The notes beneath the pieces were generated by a model. It was not told where the DNA came from. It searched no databases and saw only the letters and a list, made by a program, of their open reading frames with translations. The position numbers and the translations under genes are program-made. Source: Labia minor (Eukaryota; Arthropoda; Insecta; Dermaptera; Spongiphoridae). Taken from it: 64,000 nucleotides of DNA. This document shows, one piece after another, positions 1 to 11,140 of this stretch. The stretch spans positions 6,157,488 through 6,221,487 of the forward strand of contig OY720350.1 of the NCBI GenBank assembly GCA_963082975.1, read 5' to 3'. Every line of letters starts with the position of its first letter. Within the stretch, counting starts at the first letter, position 1.

Positions 1-239
1 GCAAGCTGCAACGTCCACCTGGAAAAATAGAAAGGGATTCTAAAGGGAAACAAATTCTGTGTTATATATGTAGGTAAGTATATATTATATATATATAACT
101 GTCAAAGAGATAGGGAAGAAACAGCTGAATCCAAATTGATATTGAACTGAAATTAAAAGAATGGAATCCTATTTAGAAAAGTTGTTATTTGTTTGAAAAA
201 TCAATTATCTATATTACTATATTTATTAACGTCTTTTTT
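1..239. other. AT-rich unique sequence
   Basis: I see no gene here. It is AT-rich, with a short TA tract near 66-96, and it ends in the T run where the first HINE-A copy is inserted. Confidence 0.5.
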
Positions 240-714
240 ACTATCTCGCCAGAGATAGTATTGCGATCATGAAAATTTTCGATGTCGAGATTTTGATGGA
301 GCTAGAATAATGAAATTTGGTATACTAGCATTATTCAAAATTTGTAGTTTTCTATCAACTTTTGAGAAATGTAGCTCAACCGGAAGAGTGTCATTACCTT
401 CAACGATTTAATTATTTTTTCCTCTAAAGTGACCGTAAAAATAAAGATATATGTTTGATAATTTTTCACACGATTAAAAATTGTATAAAACTTCTATATA
501 TAGAATTTCAGTTTGATTGAATCGCTAAAAGTACCTGTAAATCTCACGCGTCCGAATGTGACGTGGTGCCATCAACAAAGAGCCAAACATGCGCTGATTT
601 AATAAATATAAATTATTAATTTTAATTTATAATTAATTAAATTTAATTTAAATATATCTATGTTATTTAATCCAATTCAAATTGCGAGATAGTCGAGTGG
701 AGACACTCCAGCTT
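240..714 (+). mobile_element. HINE-A copy 1 (Helentron-associated, non-autonomous)
   Basis: The left end is the hairpin CTATCTCGCCAGAGATAG at 241-258. The right end is GCGAGATAGTCGAGTGG followed by the ACACTCCAGCTT hairpin arm, ending at about 714. The left ACTATCTCGC motif is therefore repeated inverted about 20 bp inside the right end, as in the asymmetric terminal inverted repeats of Helentrons. This copy lacks the stretch between GATTTTGATG and GAGCTAGAAT, which contains the microsatellite in other copies, so it is only about 475 bp. It sits in a T-rich flank on both sides. It has no coding capacity. Known family behaviour: such elements are mobilised in trans by a Rep/helicase protein. 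Confidence 0.85.
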
Positions 715-1132
715 ATTTTTTTGTTTTTGTTTCTAAAATTATTATATTAGACAAGGATAATTGATAGGAAACCTTCAAAATAAAAAAAAAAACAAAGATT
801 TACAGCCTCTTTTAAAATTAAATCCTGTCACTCTATCTCAACAAATGGCCACGTTAATTAAAGTTTCTTAAAAAGTAATTCTTGGAACATGAAATGATGA
901 AAGCTTGCTATTCCTTATTTACTAATTGTATATTTATTTATTTTTTCTATAGTATTAAAGGTTAAATTAAGAACCGAAAAAGAATTAACATACCATCAAG
1001 TGATTATTATTAATAGGATTGTGGTGAAAGTCCGAATAATCGAGTTGAGTTGATCAATGTAAATAGAAGAATCGATTGCATTCATTTCATTTCTTCAGTG
1101 TTATTGTAAATATTTACTGAATAAAATATAAT
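715..1132. other. AT-rich unique sequence
   Basis: No gene or recognisable repeat is seen. The last 8 bases (1125-1132, AATATAAT) are the left target duplication of the next element. Confidence 0.5.
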
Positions 1133-1408
1133 TAGGGTGACCATATTTCGAAAACATCAAACCGGGGCAAACGGCTTACTTTTTTTTTTTATAGAACCAA
1201 ATTGAAAAAATTTAGAAAAAAAGTCGGAAATGTTTAAGAGCTTAGTCCAGAAAAGGTTTTACTTTTTTTTAAAAACCAAATTGAAAAAATTGTGAAAAAA
1301 AAGTACGAAATGTCCTAAATATTTAAAAAACGGGACATTGGCTGTTCCGAAGATATTTTTGGGGACGCCGTGACAGAGAACCTAAAAACGGGACGTTTGG
1401 TCACCCTA
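1133..1408. mobile_element. hAT-type non-autonomous transposon with intact target duplication
   Basis: The terminal inverted repeats are TAGGGTGACCA at 1133 and TGGTCACCCTA ending at 1408. An exact 8-bp direct repeat, AATATAAT, lies at 1125-1132 and 1409-1416. An 8-bp duplication is typical of the hAT superfamily. At 276 bp there is no transposase. The interior consists of A/T runs around two copies of an AACCAAATTGAAAAAATT-like motif, so it looks internally duplicated. Confidence 0.85.
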
Positions 1409-1490
1409 AATATAATACAATATAAAATAATATAATAGAATACAATAAAATACAAGTTTTACATGTTAATTAAATTAAACCATTAAATCA

Positions 1491-1836
1491 TTCTCAGAGT
1501 AGCCGTCACAACGTTCAGGCCGGCAATCCACAAGCAGGACACTAGTAAACACTACATTGACTCTGCGACTAATATCCGAAGAATTGGGTTTTAGCAAAGA
1601 CACAGTAAGCAGTTTTTTTCTGATGTCCTGCTTGTGCCTGAACGTTGTGACTGCTATTCTGAGAACGATTCCACATCAAGACTTCTCCAACAGTTTTCAA
1701 GCGTTATACGAACGTTGTCAGAAGTGTATTGTGGCTAGTGGAGAGTATTTTCAAGGTTAATAAAGGTATTTACAATTAACATTCTCTTTTTAATGTTTTT
1801 ATCATACCATTCACCCAACTTTTTAGACACACCTCG
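1491..1836 (+). pseudogene. mariner transposase deletion derivative with snap-back arms
   Basis: Two fragments of one mariner transposase are joined. The first, at 1555-1605, translates as LTLRLISEELGFSKDTV and resembles the N-terminal helix-turn-helix. The second, at 1668-1760, begins IPHQDFSNSFQALYERCQKC and ends SGEYFQG plus stop, like a mariner C-terminus. The catalytic core is missing. A right terminus ACACACCTCG abuts TA at 1837-1838. The bases 1491-1542 and 1625-1664 are inverted copies of each other, apart from an 8-9 base gap. The left terminus was not found. Confidence 0.75.

Positions 1837-1873
<37 letters not shown>
1836..1873. repeat. (TA)n(TG)n microsatellite
   Basis: A TA run passes directly into a TG run immediately outside the mariner terminus. 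Confidence 0.9.
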
Positions 1874-2488
1874 CAACTAATAAAGCAAGATCGCCAATGT
1901 GATGTCAAGCTCGTATAAGTTTCGAAAAGTTCATCGAAAAAATGGATACAAAACAGATTGAAATTTTAGTGAGGGTACTTTACTCAATTTTGATAGAAAA
2001 TATTTTTGAAAAGTAATCAATCCAATTTCGTTCATTTTTCATTATTATTCCTGAAATAGAAATAATAGGTAACTCTTGTATCAAATATTGGCCCTCAAGA
2101 CAAGAATGTTAATTTAAATAAAAGCATCTTTCGATGATGAAACTTTGTTACAAAAACCTTGATTTTATTATCTCGTTCTCGTCATGACATTAAAAAAAAT
2201 TCAAATGCTTAAACCTTGATCTCTTCTAATTTGAATTTATAAATTAAAAACAAAGCAAAAAATAAAAAGATCATTTGGAGGATTAACATTGTGACATGAT
2301 AGTCACTAATTGCTTGTTTGTTTAAATATTTTGATATATTAATATAAATGATAAATGATAAATTAAGTGGTAAATATTAAATATATATATATATATATAA
2401 AATAAAAATTATTTGAAAATATACTTATTAAATGTATTTTATTTTTTTATTATCAAATATTAGATATTTATTTAATTTATTTATTTAA
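1874..2488. other. AT-rich unique sequence with simple repeats
   Basis: No coding signal is seen. A TA tract lies at about 2383-2399. Confidence 0.5.
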
Positions 2489-2987
2489 TATCTCTAAATC
2501 TAGTATTGCGATCACGAAAATTTTCGATGTCGAGATTTTGATGTTTTTATACGTTTTGAAGGTTCCTGATTCATTTTCTCTAAGGTTGAGAAAAATGTCT
2601 GTGTGTATGTAGACAATATTACACAAAAACGGATAATGAAATTTGGTATACGGGCATTATTCAAAATTCGTAGTTTTCTATCAACTTTTGAGAAATGTAG
2701 CTCAACCGGAAGAGGGTCACTACTTACAACATTAAAAATTGTATAAAACTGCTATATATAGAATTTCAGCTTGATTGAATCGCTGAAAGTACCAGAATTA
2801 ATTTTTTAACACTGCAAATCTCACGCGCCAACACGTGACGTGGTGCCATCAACAATGACCCAAACATGCGCTGATTTAATAAATATTATTTATTAATTTT
2901 AATTAACTAAATTTAATTTAAATATAATATATGTTAATTAAATCCAATTCAAAATTGCGAGATAGTCGACTGGAGACACTCCAGCTT
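2489..2987 (+). mobile_element. HINE-A copy 2
   Basis: The left hairpin is decayed (TATCTCTAAATCTAG), but the following ATTGCGATCACGAAAATTTT block is intact. The right end carries GCGAGATAGTCGACTGG and the terminal hairpin. Part of the central CCTCTAAAGTGACCG block is deleted (ACAACATTAAAAATTG near 2727). The copy retains the conserved motif AACACGTGACGTGGTGCC near 2830. Confidence 0.83.
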
Positions 2988-3163
2988 TTTTTTTAAATGT
3001 CTTTCATTACCCTAAAACAGAAAGTGTTTTCTATTTATTTCTATACTTATTTTTATTTTTAGATACATTCTAAATATTTCTTGTATCTGTGTTTATGTAT
3101 ACACATTACATTGATCCGTGAAAAAAGGAAGGTATTTGAAAATGTTTCCTGTTCCAAAGAGTC

Positions 3164-3200
<37 letters not shown>

Positions 3201-3604
3201 TCTGAGGACAATTTCCATTTGTTCACCTAGGGTCCAATTTTATTTTGTTAGTTTGAGATAACCATTTGACAGAGAGACGCAACCAACTCAAAGTTATTCA
3301 ATTTCTTTCTTATCTTTTGTTATATCCGGCTTCTAATAGCAAATCTTAAAAGAAATTTTATCAATAAAAAATCGAAAAAAAAATATCTTAATATTTTTTA
3401 ATATAAAAATTTTTTTTTTAGCTTTTTATTTATATTTATATATTTTTAATATTAGAAAAAATTCCCTATAATTATTATTTCTCTTATTAAATTAAAAATT
3501 TCTATATAGAAATAATATTTGTTATTAATTATTGAGTTCAAGACATGCTATTTTATTTTCAATATCCTGTCTGAAATAGTTATTCGATAATTTAACTGGT
3601 TTCT
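2988..3604. other. AT-rich unique sequence
   Basis: Contains a (TA)n tract at about 3171-3197 and long A/T runs. No gene is seen. Confidence 0.5.
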
Positions 3605-3694
3605 ACTATCACGAAAATTTTCGATGTTGAGATTTTGATGTTTTTATACGTTTTGAAGGCCTATGAGTCATTTTCACTAAGGTTGAGAAAAATG

Positions 3695-3725
<31 letters not shown>

Positions 3726-4826
3726 TTGTGTGTGTGTGTATGTGTATAGACAAGATTATTCAAAAACGGTTAGAATAATGAATTTGTTACACGGGCATTA
3801 TTCAAAATTCGTAGTTCGTATTAAAAACCACTCAAAGCATTTAGTTTTGCCAAGAGCATCTTCACCATATGCTTCGAAGATATAGAAAAATATGTATGGA
3901 ACTTAGGTTATTGTGTGTTGACATACTTCGTCAGTTATTAGAGGGTCAAGATGGCGCTACAGAAGCGATCTTAAGGTCTTTAACTTGATAGTGAGCACCA
4001 TCTCTAGGGAAGTTCTGGTTTCATACTTCTACACCTAGTATATCTTTCTTTATTAGAATATTCATTCTTTACTGTAGTTTTGCTAAAAATTTTCAAATTT
4101 ATTTTTTTTTACTTTTGAGAAATGTAGCTCATTCGGAAGAGGATCATTACCTACCATTTTATTTCCTTTTCATTTTTTTCCTCTAAAGTGACCGTAAAAA
4201 TAAAGATATAGGCTTGATAGTTTTTGACATGATTAAAAATTGTATAAAACTGCTATATATAGAATTTCAGCTTGAGTTGACTGCCAATCTTGCACCAGCA
4301 AGAGTCATCAACAAAGAGCCAAACACGCGCTGTCTCAGAAGCCAGTTTAAAATTAAATTTCTCGATTTTTTTTTCAAATTATCAAAGGAAGTTAATATAA
4401 TATATCATAATGGTTATCTAAATGTGTATACGATTATAAAATAATACCCCTGTTTAATACATATTCAAATACAAATATGTAATTGTATGCATACCATATA
4501 AAAGATGTAATGATTACATCAATTGCTACGTCTCCGTCGATTACCTGGTAATATATTTAATTTTTTAATCAAAACTATGATAAAAGTTATATGTAGCTAA
4601 AAAGCAGTTGAAAACAAATGTTATTTCATAAATTTGCGCAACTCAACAAAAATATAGTAATAAGCCAAAGTTTTCTTATTTCAATAAAATCTTATCAGTG
4701 AAAATTATTTTAAAAACCTTAAATCCTATTATCAGATAAAATAAAATTTTAATTAATTTTCAAAGATAAAAAAAGCTTGATTATCCAATTCAAATTTGCA
4801 AGATTGTCGAGTGGAGACACTCCAGA
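3605..4826 (+). mobile_element. HINE-A copy 3, interrupted by a mariner fragment, subfamily B right end
   Basis: It begins ACTATC directly fused to ACGAAAATTTTCG, so most of the left hairpin loop is lost. A (TC)n(TG)n microsatellite lies at about 3694-3740. A mariner remnant interrupts it at about 3817-4110, after which HINE sequence resumes (ACTTTTGAGAAATGTAGCTC). From about 4540 the right part is not the usual TTTAATTTATAATTAATT segment but a different block shared with copies 6 and 15. The usual GTCGAGTGGAGACACTCCAG end closes it. Confidence 0.8.
3817..4110 (-). mobile_element. mariner 5'-end remnant inserted in HINE-A copy 3
   Basis: It matches 18235-18505: the minus-strand reading starts at a terminus resembling CCAGGTGTAGAAGTATGAAACCGG (here CTAGGTGT, end near 4038, then TA). 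The shared sequence continues about 60 bp beyond that terminus (4039-4102). Only the untranslated leader and a few N-terminal codons of transposase remain. Confidence 0.65.
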
Positions 4827-5999
4827 TATTTTTTTCTATATATTTGGGAGCATAAACGCCTGTTAAGTATACAACCATTTTTTCAACTGTTAAATTTAAA
4901 ATAAATTAATAATTTAATTCTGGAATAAAAAGAAAAATAAACTACTTATTGTAAATATAGTATGTCGATATTATATGTATCTCGTATATATATATATATT
5001 AATATACTTAATTAATAATATTTTTAAAAAATTTTATTTGAATGAATATGAATAATGTAAGTTGATTTTTCTATCATTCATAAATTTGATGTCGCATTCC
5101 TTGAACAATTTTTTTTTATCAATGATTAAACATTACGTTAGTCTTTAAATATCAGCGTATTTTTTAATACCTATGTATATATAATACATTATTCATCAAA
5201 TGATAAGATTAGGAATTTCTATTAACAACGAAAAAAGAATTTTAAAAATGTATAACAAAAAAAAAAAAAAAAAAAAAAAAATTTTAGATAAAAACATTCT
5301 TAGTTTTAGATTAAAATTTTAAATTAAAATTATTGAATTTATTAATTTAAAGATTTAAATCAAGAGTTTTAAAATAAAATTTATTTATTTTTTCTATTTT
5401 TCCAACACAGAATGCATTCATAAATAAACATTTTTCTTTTTGTTTATTTTTTTATTTTTTTTTTTATTTTTAGTTACTCAATGATATTATAAACATAAAA
5501 ATAAAAATAAATTATTCATTTATTCGTTAATTAATAGAAATACCGAGTGTTTGTTAATATGATTGGGAAGTGGGAAATTATTTATGAAGATGTGTAGTAA
5601 GTAAGTGGCTTCAAGTGTGCACACGTGCTACTAATGGGCAACAACCCTTCTCTCTTTATGGTGCACATGCGGGTATCATATTACCCCCCCCCCCTTCGTT
5701 CTCTCACTCGTCTCTACCCCATCCTAATCCCAGACAATTTCAACACACTATTTCTAGCTTCTTCAATAATTTTTTCTTAGCTGCCAATTTAAAATGTTTC
5801 TATTTCATTCATTTATTAAATAACAAATAAAAAAAAATAACAATAATAAAATGATAATCTACAATAGTCATTTCCGTCGTATGTATGTATGTATGTATGT
5901 GATATCTGTAATATTATGTGAAGTTAGTTACAAATAAAGTTTATACTTAAATTGCAAACACCGAGGTCTAGTAATAATAATAATAAAAAATATTTTTTT
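4827..5999. other. AT-rich unique sequence
   Basis: Contains a poly-A run of about 26 bases at 5256-5280, a C run near 5685-5695 in a pyrimidine-rich stretch, and a (TATG)n tract at 5880-5900. The segment 5590-5780 is richer in GC than its surroundings, but I see no convincing reading frame. Confidence 0.45.
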
Positions 6000-6577
6000 A
6001 CTATCTCGCCAGAGATAGTATTGCGATCATGAAAATTTTTGATGTCGAAATTTTGATGTTTTTATACGTTTTGAAGGTTCCTGAATCATTTTCATTAAGG
6101 TTGAGAAAAATGTATGTATGTAGACAAGATTACGCAAAAACGGTTTGAGCTAGAATCATAAAATTTAGTATACGGGCATTATTCAAAATTCGTAGTTTTC
6201 TATCAACTTTTGAGAAATGTAGCTCAACCGGAAGAGGGTCATTACCTACAACGTTTTGATTTTTTTTCCTCTAAAGTGACCGTAAAAATAAAGATATATA
6301 TTTGATAATTTTTCACATGATTAAAAATTGTATAAAACTGCTATATATAGATTTTCAGCTTGATTGAATCGCTGAAAGTACCAAAATTAATTTTTTAACA
6401 CTACAACACGTGACGTGCTGCCACCAACAAAGAGCCAAAAATGCGCTTGTTAAATAAATATTATTTATTAATTTTAATTAATAATTTATAATTAATTAAA
6501 TTTAATTCAAATATAATATATTATGTTATTTAATCCAATTCAAATTGCGAGATAGTCGAGTGGAGACACTCCAGCTT
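6000..6577 (+). mobile_element. HINE-A copy 4, near full length
   Basis: One of the clearest copies. The left hairpin CTATCTCGCCAGAGATAG lies at 6001-6018 after a T run. A short (TATG) tract is near 6110. The internal stem TTTCAGC..GCTGAAA is at about 6353-6377. The right motif GCGAGATAGTCGAGTGG and the terminal hairpin end at 6577. At 578 bp it is a good reference copy. Confidence 0.88.
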
Positions 6578-7078
6578 ATTTTATATATGAACTATCAACA
6601 AATTAAAATATTTTCAAAGAAAGTTTAATATTCTGTCCAATAATCTACGAAAATATTCAATTGTTTTGTTTTTTTTTGTTTTTATAAACCAAACATAGTA
6701 GTTAAGCAAATCACTTTATAATTATAATTTTATATTTAATCACAGAGGTAATCTGGCTAATTAGAAGATGCCCCCTAGAATTAGGTATCATTATTTGTTC
6801 AGAGGTGGATTTTGATTGCTAGGTTAATGTCTTTTCATTCGTTAATTGCGATAATTGATCATAAAACCTCTTCTTGGGCCACCGGGAAAGTTTTGGTTCT
6901 CCTTGGGATTAACTTTCTATTCTATTCTATTCTATTCTATATTACTATATTTATTTATTAATTTATTAGTAGTAGTTATCTTTTTAGAAATATATATAGA
7001 CAAAGAAAAATAATTGAGATATTTATACTTTTTTTTTTTTAAATTTAATTATAAGTTAGTAAAATTATAATATAAAAT
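6578..7078. repeat. AT-rich spacer with a (TATTC)n array
   Basis: A pentanucleotide array (TATTC)n lies at about 6917-6941. The rest is AT-rich sequence with no gene seen. Confidence 0.5.
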
Positions 7079-7649
7079 AAGCTGGAGTGTCTCCACTAGA
7101 CTATCTCGCAAATTTGAATTGGATTAATTAACATATATTATATTTAAATGAAATTTAATCAATTATAAATTATAAATTAAAATTAATAGATAATATTTTT
7201 TAAATAAGCACATATTTGGCTCTTTGTTGATGGCACACGTCACGTGTTGGACCGTGATTTGCAGTGTTAAAAAATTAATTCCGGTTCTTTCAGCGATTCA
7301 ATCAAGCTGAAATTTTATATATAGCTGTTTTATACAATTTTTAATCATGTGAAAAACTATCAAACATGTATCTTTATTTTTACGATCACTTTAGAGGAAA
7401 AAAAATCAAAACGTTGTTAGTAATGACCCTCTTCCGGTTGAGCTACATTTCTCAAAAGTTGATAGAAAACTACGAATTTCGAATAAAGCCCATGTACCGA
7501 ATTTCATTATACTAGCTCAAACTTCACACACACAAACATTTTTCTCAACCTCTTAATGAAATTGATTCAGGAACCTTCAAAACGTATAAAAACATTAAAA
7601 TCTCGAAAATTTTCGTGCGTGATCGCAATACTATCTCTGGCGGGATAGT
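7079..7649 (-). mobile_element. HINE-A copy 5
   Basis: Read on the minus strand, the left hairpin is at 7632-7649 and the right end is the AAGCTGGAGTGTCTCC complement at 7079. It lies inverted, about 500 bp from copy 4, so the two copies form a potential long inverted repeat. Confidence 0.85.
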
Positions 7650-8552
7650 AAAAAGAAGAAAATATATGTAAATTATGATAAGGGCATATAGAAGAACATG
7701 CCTAGTAGTAATATATATAGGATCTTGTTGAAGTTTTTATCATCCTTAAATCCGATTATGACCTGATTACTTACTGACTCTCATTCTAATATTTTATTAC
7801 AAACATTTCAACTCTCAAATTTTAAATTTTATAAAAAAAAAAATTCTTTAGTGTTCATAAAAATTATGAATAACATGAATGAACATTTTTCCATTTCGAA
7901 ATTCAATCCTCTTTCAAATTTAATTACATTGATAGCGATTAAAGAGTTTTGTCCAAATATTATCTAGACACTTTATTTTCTGATACTTTCACTTATGAAT
8001 CAAAATACATAATATATTTCACTTGATTCCTATTGATCTCAAAAGCCCTTTCCAAGGATTTATGAACCATTCATTCATTGTAAAAAAAAAAAAAAAAAAA
8101 AAAAAAACATTTATAGTTACCTACTATTGTAAGTAGTTATTATACATAATTCAATCAATTTTAGAGAGTTTGATGAAATATGTATGGCTTCCATTTTTAT
8201 GTTTTAAATCCGGAGAAAAATTTATTTGTTCCGAGCTCCGAGGATTTTAATTTTATATTTCAAGATGAAAGACTACGAGTTGAAAATTAAAATTATTATT
8301 TTATACTTATAAAAAAAGAAAGTTTTAATACTATTATTGTATTCTATTGTGGTCTTGATTTATTAACTTCTTGGAATACTCTACCTATAATTTCTATATA
8401 TTCATACTATAAATTTTAATCTTATTTGGAATTTTTTAAAATAATAAAATCACTTAAGTATTCTTATATTTTAGAATTTCATTCAATTCTAAATAAAAAT
8501 TATATTCTCAATACAAAAACTAAAAAATATGTAAAATAAATGATTATAGAAT
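7650..8552. other. AT-rich unique sequence
   Basis: No gene is seen. A poly-A run of about 25 lies at 8083-8107. Confidence 0.5.
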
Positions 8553-8790
8553 TTGAAAGTACTTGGATGCAGCAACCAATTTACTGTAAACACATCTCAT
8601 ATCCTAAGATACATCCATCCAACATCTATTTTCTCTTCCAATTGTCTTCCCGCTAGCTCTCACCATCTCTCATTGATCTCACCACAAATCATTTTCTTTT
8701 TGGTCTTGTCTCTTCCATTCTATATTCATTGATCGACTATATTTTAAAAGATGCATAGAGATCATGTTATTTTTTGATATTATATGTTAT
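8553..8790 (+). repeat. left arm of a 1.4 kb inverted-repeat structure
   Basis: The block 8700-8790 (GTCTCTTCCATTCTATATTC, then GATCGACTATATTTTAAAAG and ATGCATAGAGATCATG) is found inverted at 9868-9955 with few mismatches. The outer motif TTTGAAAGTACTTGG at 8556 is inverted at about 9958-9972. Part of the left arm (about 8575-8695) is absent from the right arm. Confidence 0.75.
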
Positions 8791-9867
8791 ATTATATTTA
8801 AATATACAAAATATTATTGAGTTTTGTGTAAAGTAGTAAGTAGTATCTTCTATATACCTACTTAATCTGTAATAATTAATTTATAAGTAATGCATTGAAA
8901 TTTAATTTATAATCTTTAGCCTAACATATTCTTTTCTTATTTTATATAATCTCACAAAATGAAATCAATCTCATGATTTTCATCTCTTCTATTTGATACA
9001 TAAAAAAAGAACGGCAGCTTTAAATTTCAAAAGGTTTAGAGTAGAAGCCCAGATACAATAAGTCTGGATCGTGCTATGATTTATCTTCATATGTGTTTGA
9101 AATTAACCTTTTTTGAAAGGGTCTTTTCCAATGCCGCCGCTATTGCCTCCACTATTTAAGTCGGACGAGTTTTAAAATTATTATTATATTCTTTAAAAAT
9201 AGTGTATGCGTGCATGAGCTTCTTGTTGTTGTTTTTTTTTTTATTATCAAGACGGTCGCTCTTTCAGGTCAACAGTGTGGACCCTCTAATCCCTAAAATA
9301 TGAAATGTAATTGGATAATAGTTCAAATGATACCCAAACTGATTCTTCTTTCACACGTTCTATTTTGATAGCAGAGAGGGGATTTATCTAGACATCAATT
9401 TTATTGTCCAACAAATCTTTGATGCCATCAAGAGAAGAAAAAGAGACAAAACTTTCTTCCGTTTGATAAAAAAATAAAAAATATTTTTCAAGTGTACTAC
9501 TACTATTACTATGCATTGTATATACGATACGTAGTGAAAATGTATCTGCCTCTTATTCCTAAGGAAGAAAAAATAAAAAAAATAATAATGATTTCCATAT
9601 GGTTATTAAAAATTAACCATTTTTTGTATTAACCATTTTCTTTTAATATGTACTTATATTTATTTATATATAATTATTTTGACTATTTTTCAAATTGTAA
9701 AATTTAATTCTTAGAATATTTTGGTTCTATAATCACGAAAGATAATAATATCGCATATTCATTAATAAGAATTTAATGTAACCTCTGTTATTGTGTAAAT
9801 AATCGCGCTTATTTATCAAAATTATTATCCAAAGATATTAAATATATGATATTTGACAATGGGATGA
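8791..9867. other. interior of the 1.4 kb inverted-repeat structure
   Basis: Mostly AT-rich with poly-T runs. The patches at 9040-9170 and 9255-9440 have higher complexity but no open frame of note. No transposase was recognised. Confidence 0.4.
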
Positions 9868-9975
9868 TGAATATCGAAAAATAACATGATCTCTATGCAT
9901 CTGTTCAAATATAGTCGATCGATGAATATAGAATGGAAGAGACAAGACAACAACAACCAAGTACTTTCAAATGCT
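9868..9975 (-). repeat. right arm of the 1.4 kb inverted-repeat structure
   Basis: Inverted copy of 8553-8790, about 110 bp shorter because of an internal gap. It ends near 9975, shortly before the partial HINE-A copy 6. Confidence 0.75.
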
Positions 9976-10010
9976 ATAAAGCCACAGAGATCGATAGATA
10001 GATAATATCA

Positions 10011-10262
10011 GTAATGTATTTAATTTTTATCAAAACTATGATAAAATATAAATGCAGCTAAATTTGCGCAACTCACAAAAATATAGTATTAAGTCAAAGT
10101 CTTCTTATTTCAATAAAATGTTTTCAGTGAAAATTATTTTAAAAACCTTAAATCTCTTATGATTGGATAAAATAAAATTTTAATTAATTTTCAAATATAT
10201 TGAAAAAAGCTTGATTATCCAATTCAAATTTACGTGATTGTCGAGTGGAGACACTCCAGATT
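10011..10262 (+). mobile_element. HINE-A copy 6, right half only (subfamily B)
   Basis: It matches 4540-4826 (shared TTGCGCAACTCA, TCTTATTTCAATAAAAT and AAAATTATTTTAAAAACCTT) and ends in GTCGAGTGGAGACACTCCAG. The whole left half of the family is missing. Confidence 0.75.
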
Positions 10263-11140
10263 TTTTTTCCCGCATTTTCTATCGATAATATATATATATC
10301 AATCAAAATTTAAGGAAAAATGTCAGATAATAAATTGTCAGTAACCAAAATATTAGTTTCACAGACTTAAATAGAAATGAAGGAACAAATGAATCAACAC
10401 ATACATCACGAGATATACTAGAATTTATAAACAATCTACCTTTTTTTTTTAACTCAACTTTTTTCAGATTTTGGAGATGCTATTTTTATTTTCTGTTTAC
10501 TTACGAAATGTTTAAAAGTCTTCTTGTGTTTTTTTTCTCCTTCTCTTTCTCTTTTTTTTTCCTTTTAGGTGAAAGAAACCGTAAACATTGACACAGTAAC
10601 TTTTTCTTTATCAAATTGAATGTAAAATACTGTATATGGACGAAATTTATTGGCGTCTGCTTTTTTTTTCTTTCTTTTTTTCTCTTTTTTCAGTAAGATC
10701 ACTCACTTTCACCCTTTTCAAAAAAAAGGTTGTTTCAATATATAAAAAAAAAAAATCCCTTCCGTACCGGAGAGACACCAAAAACAGTCAAATGTTCCGA
10801 TAAAACATAAACAGAATCAAATCAGAGGGGAAGGGGGAGGGGAGGGGAGGGGGTCATTGGCCCTTGGTAAGGGAAATGAAAAAAAGGGTCGCAACTTGAC
10901 CCGATGACTAACATTTTAATAGAAACACTTGGAAATATTTTCAGTTAATGAACTCATTTATAAACCATTACAATGAAAGTCTTGAAATGGTAAGCTTGAG
11001 ATAGGGTATAAAAACTAGGTCGACTAAAAGTAAAAGAGAGACAGAAAGAATCTCTCTCTCTCTCTTTCAGTGATGTACCTTAAAAAATAAAATTATTAAC
11101 ATTTCAAATTTATAATGAAATATTGATTCTCGATTAAAAA
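10263..11140. other. AT-rich spacer with a G-rich tract
   Basis: Long T and pyrimidine runs at 10530-10700 end in TTTTTTCAG. A G-rich tract at 10825-10853 contains four or more runs of at least four G. A GA/TC stretch lies near 11036-11068. No reading frame is supported. Confidence 0.45.
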
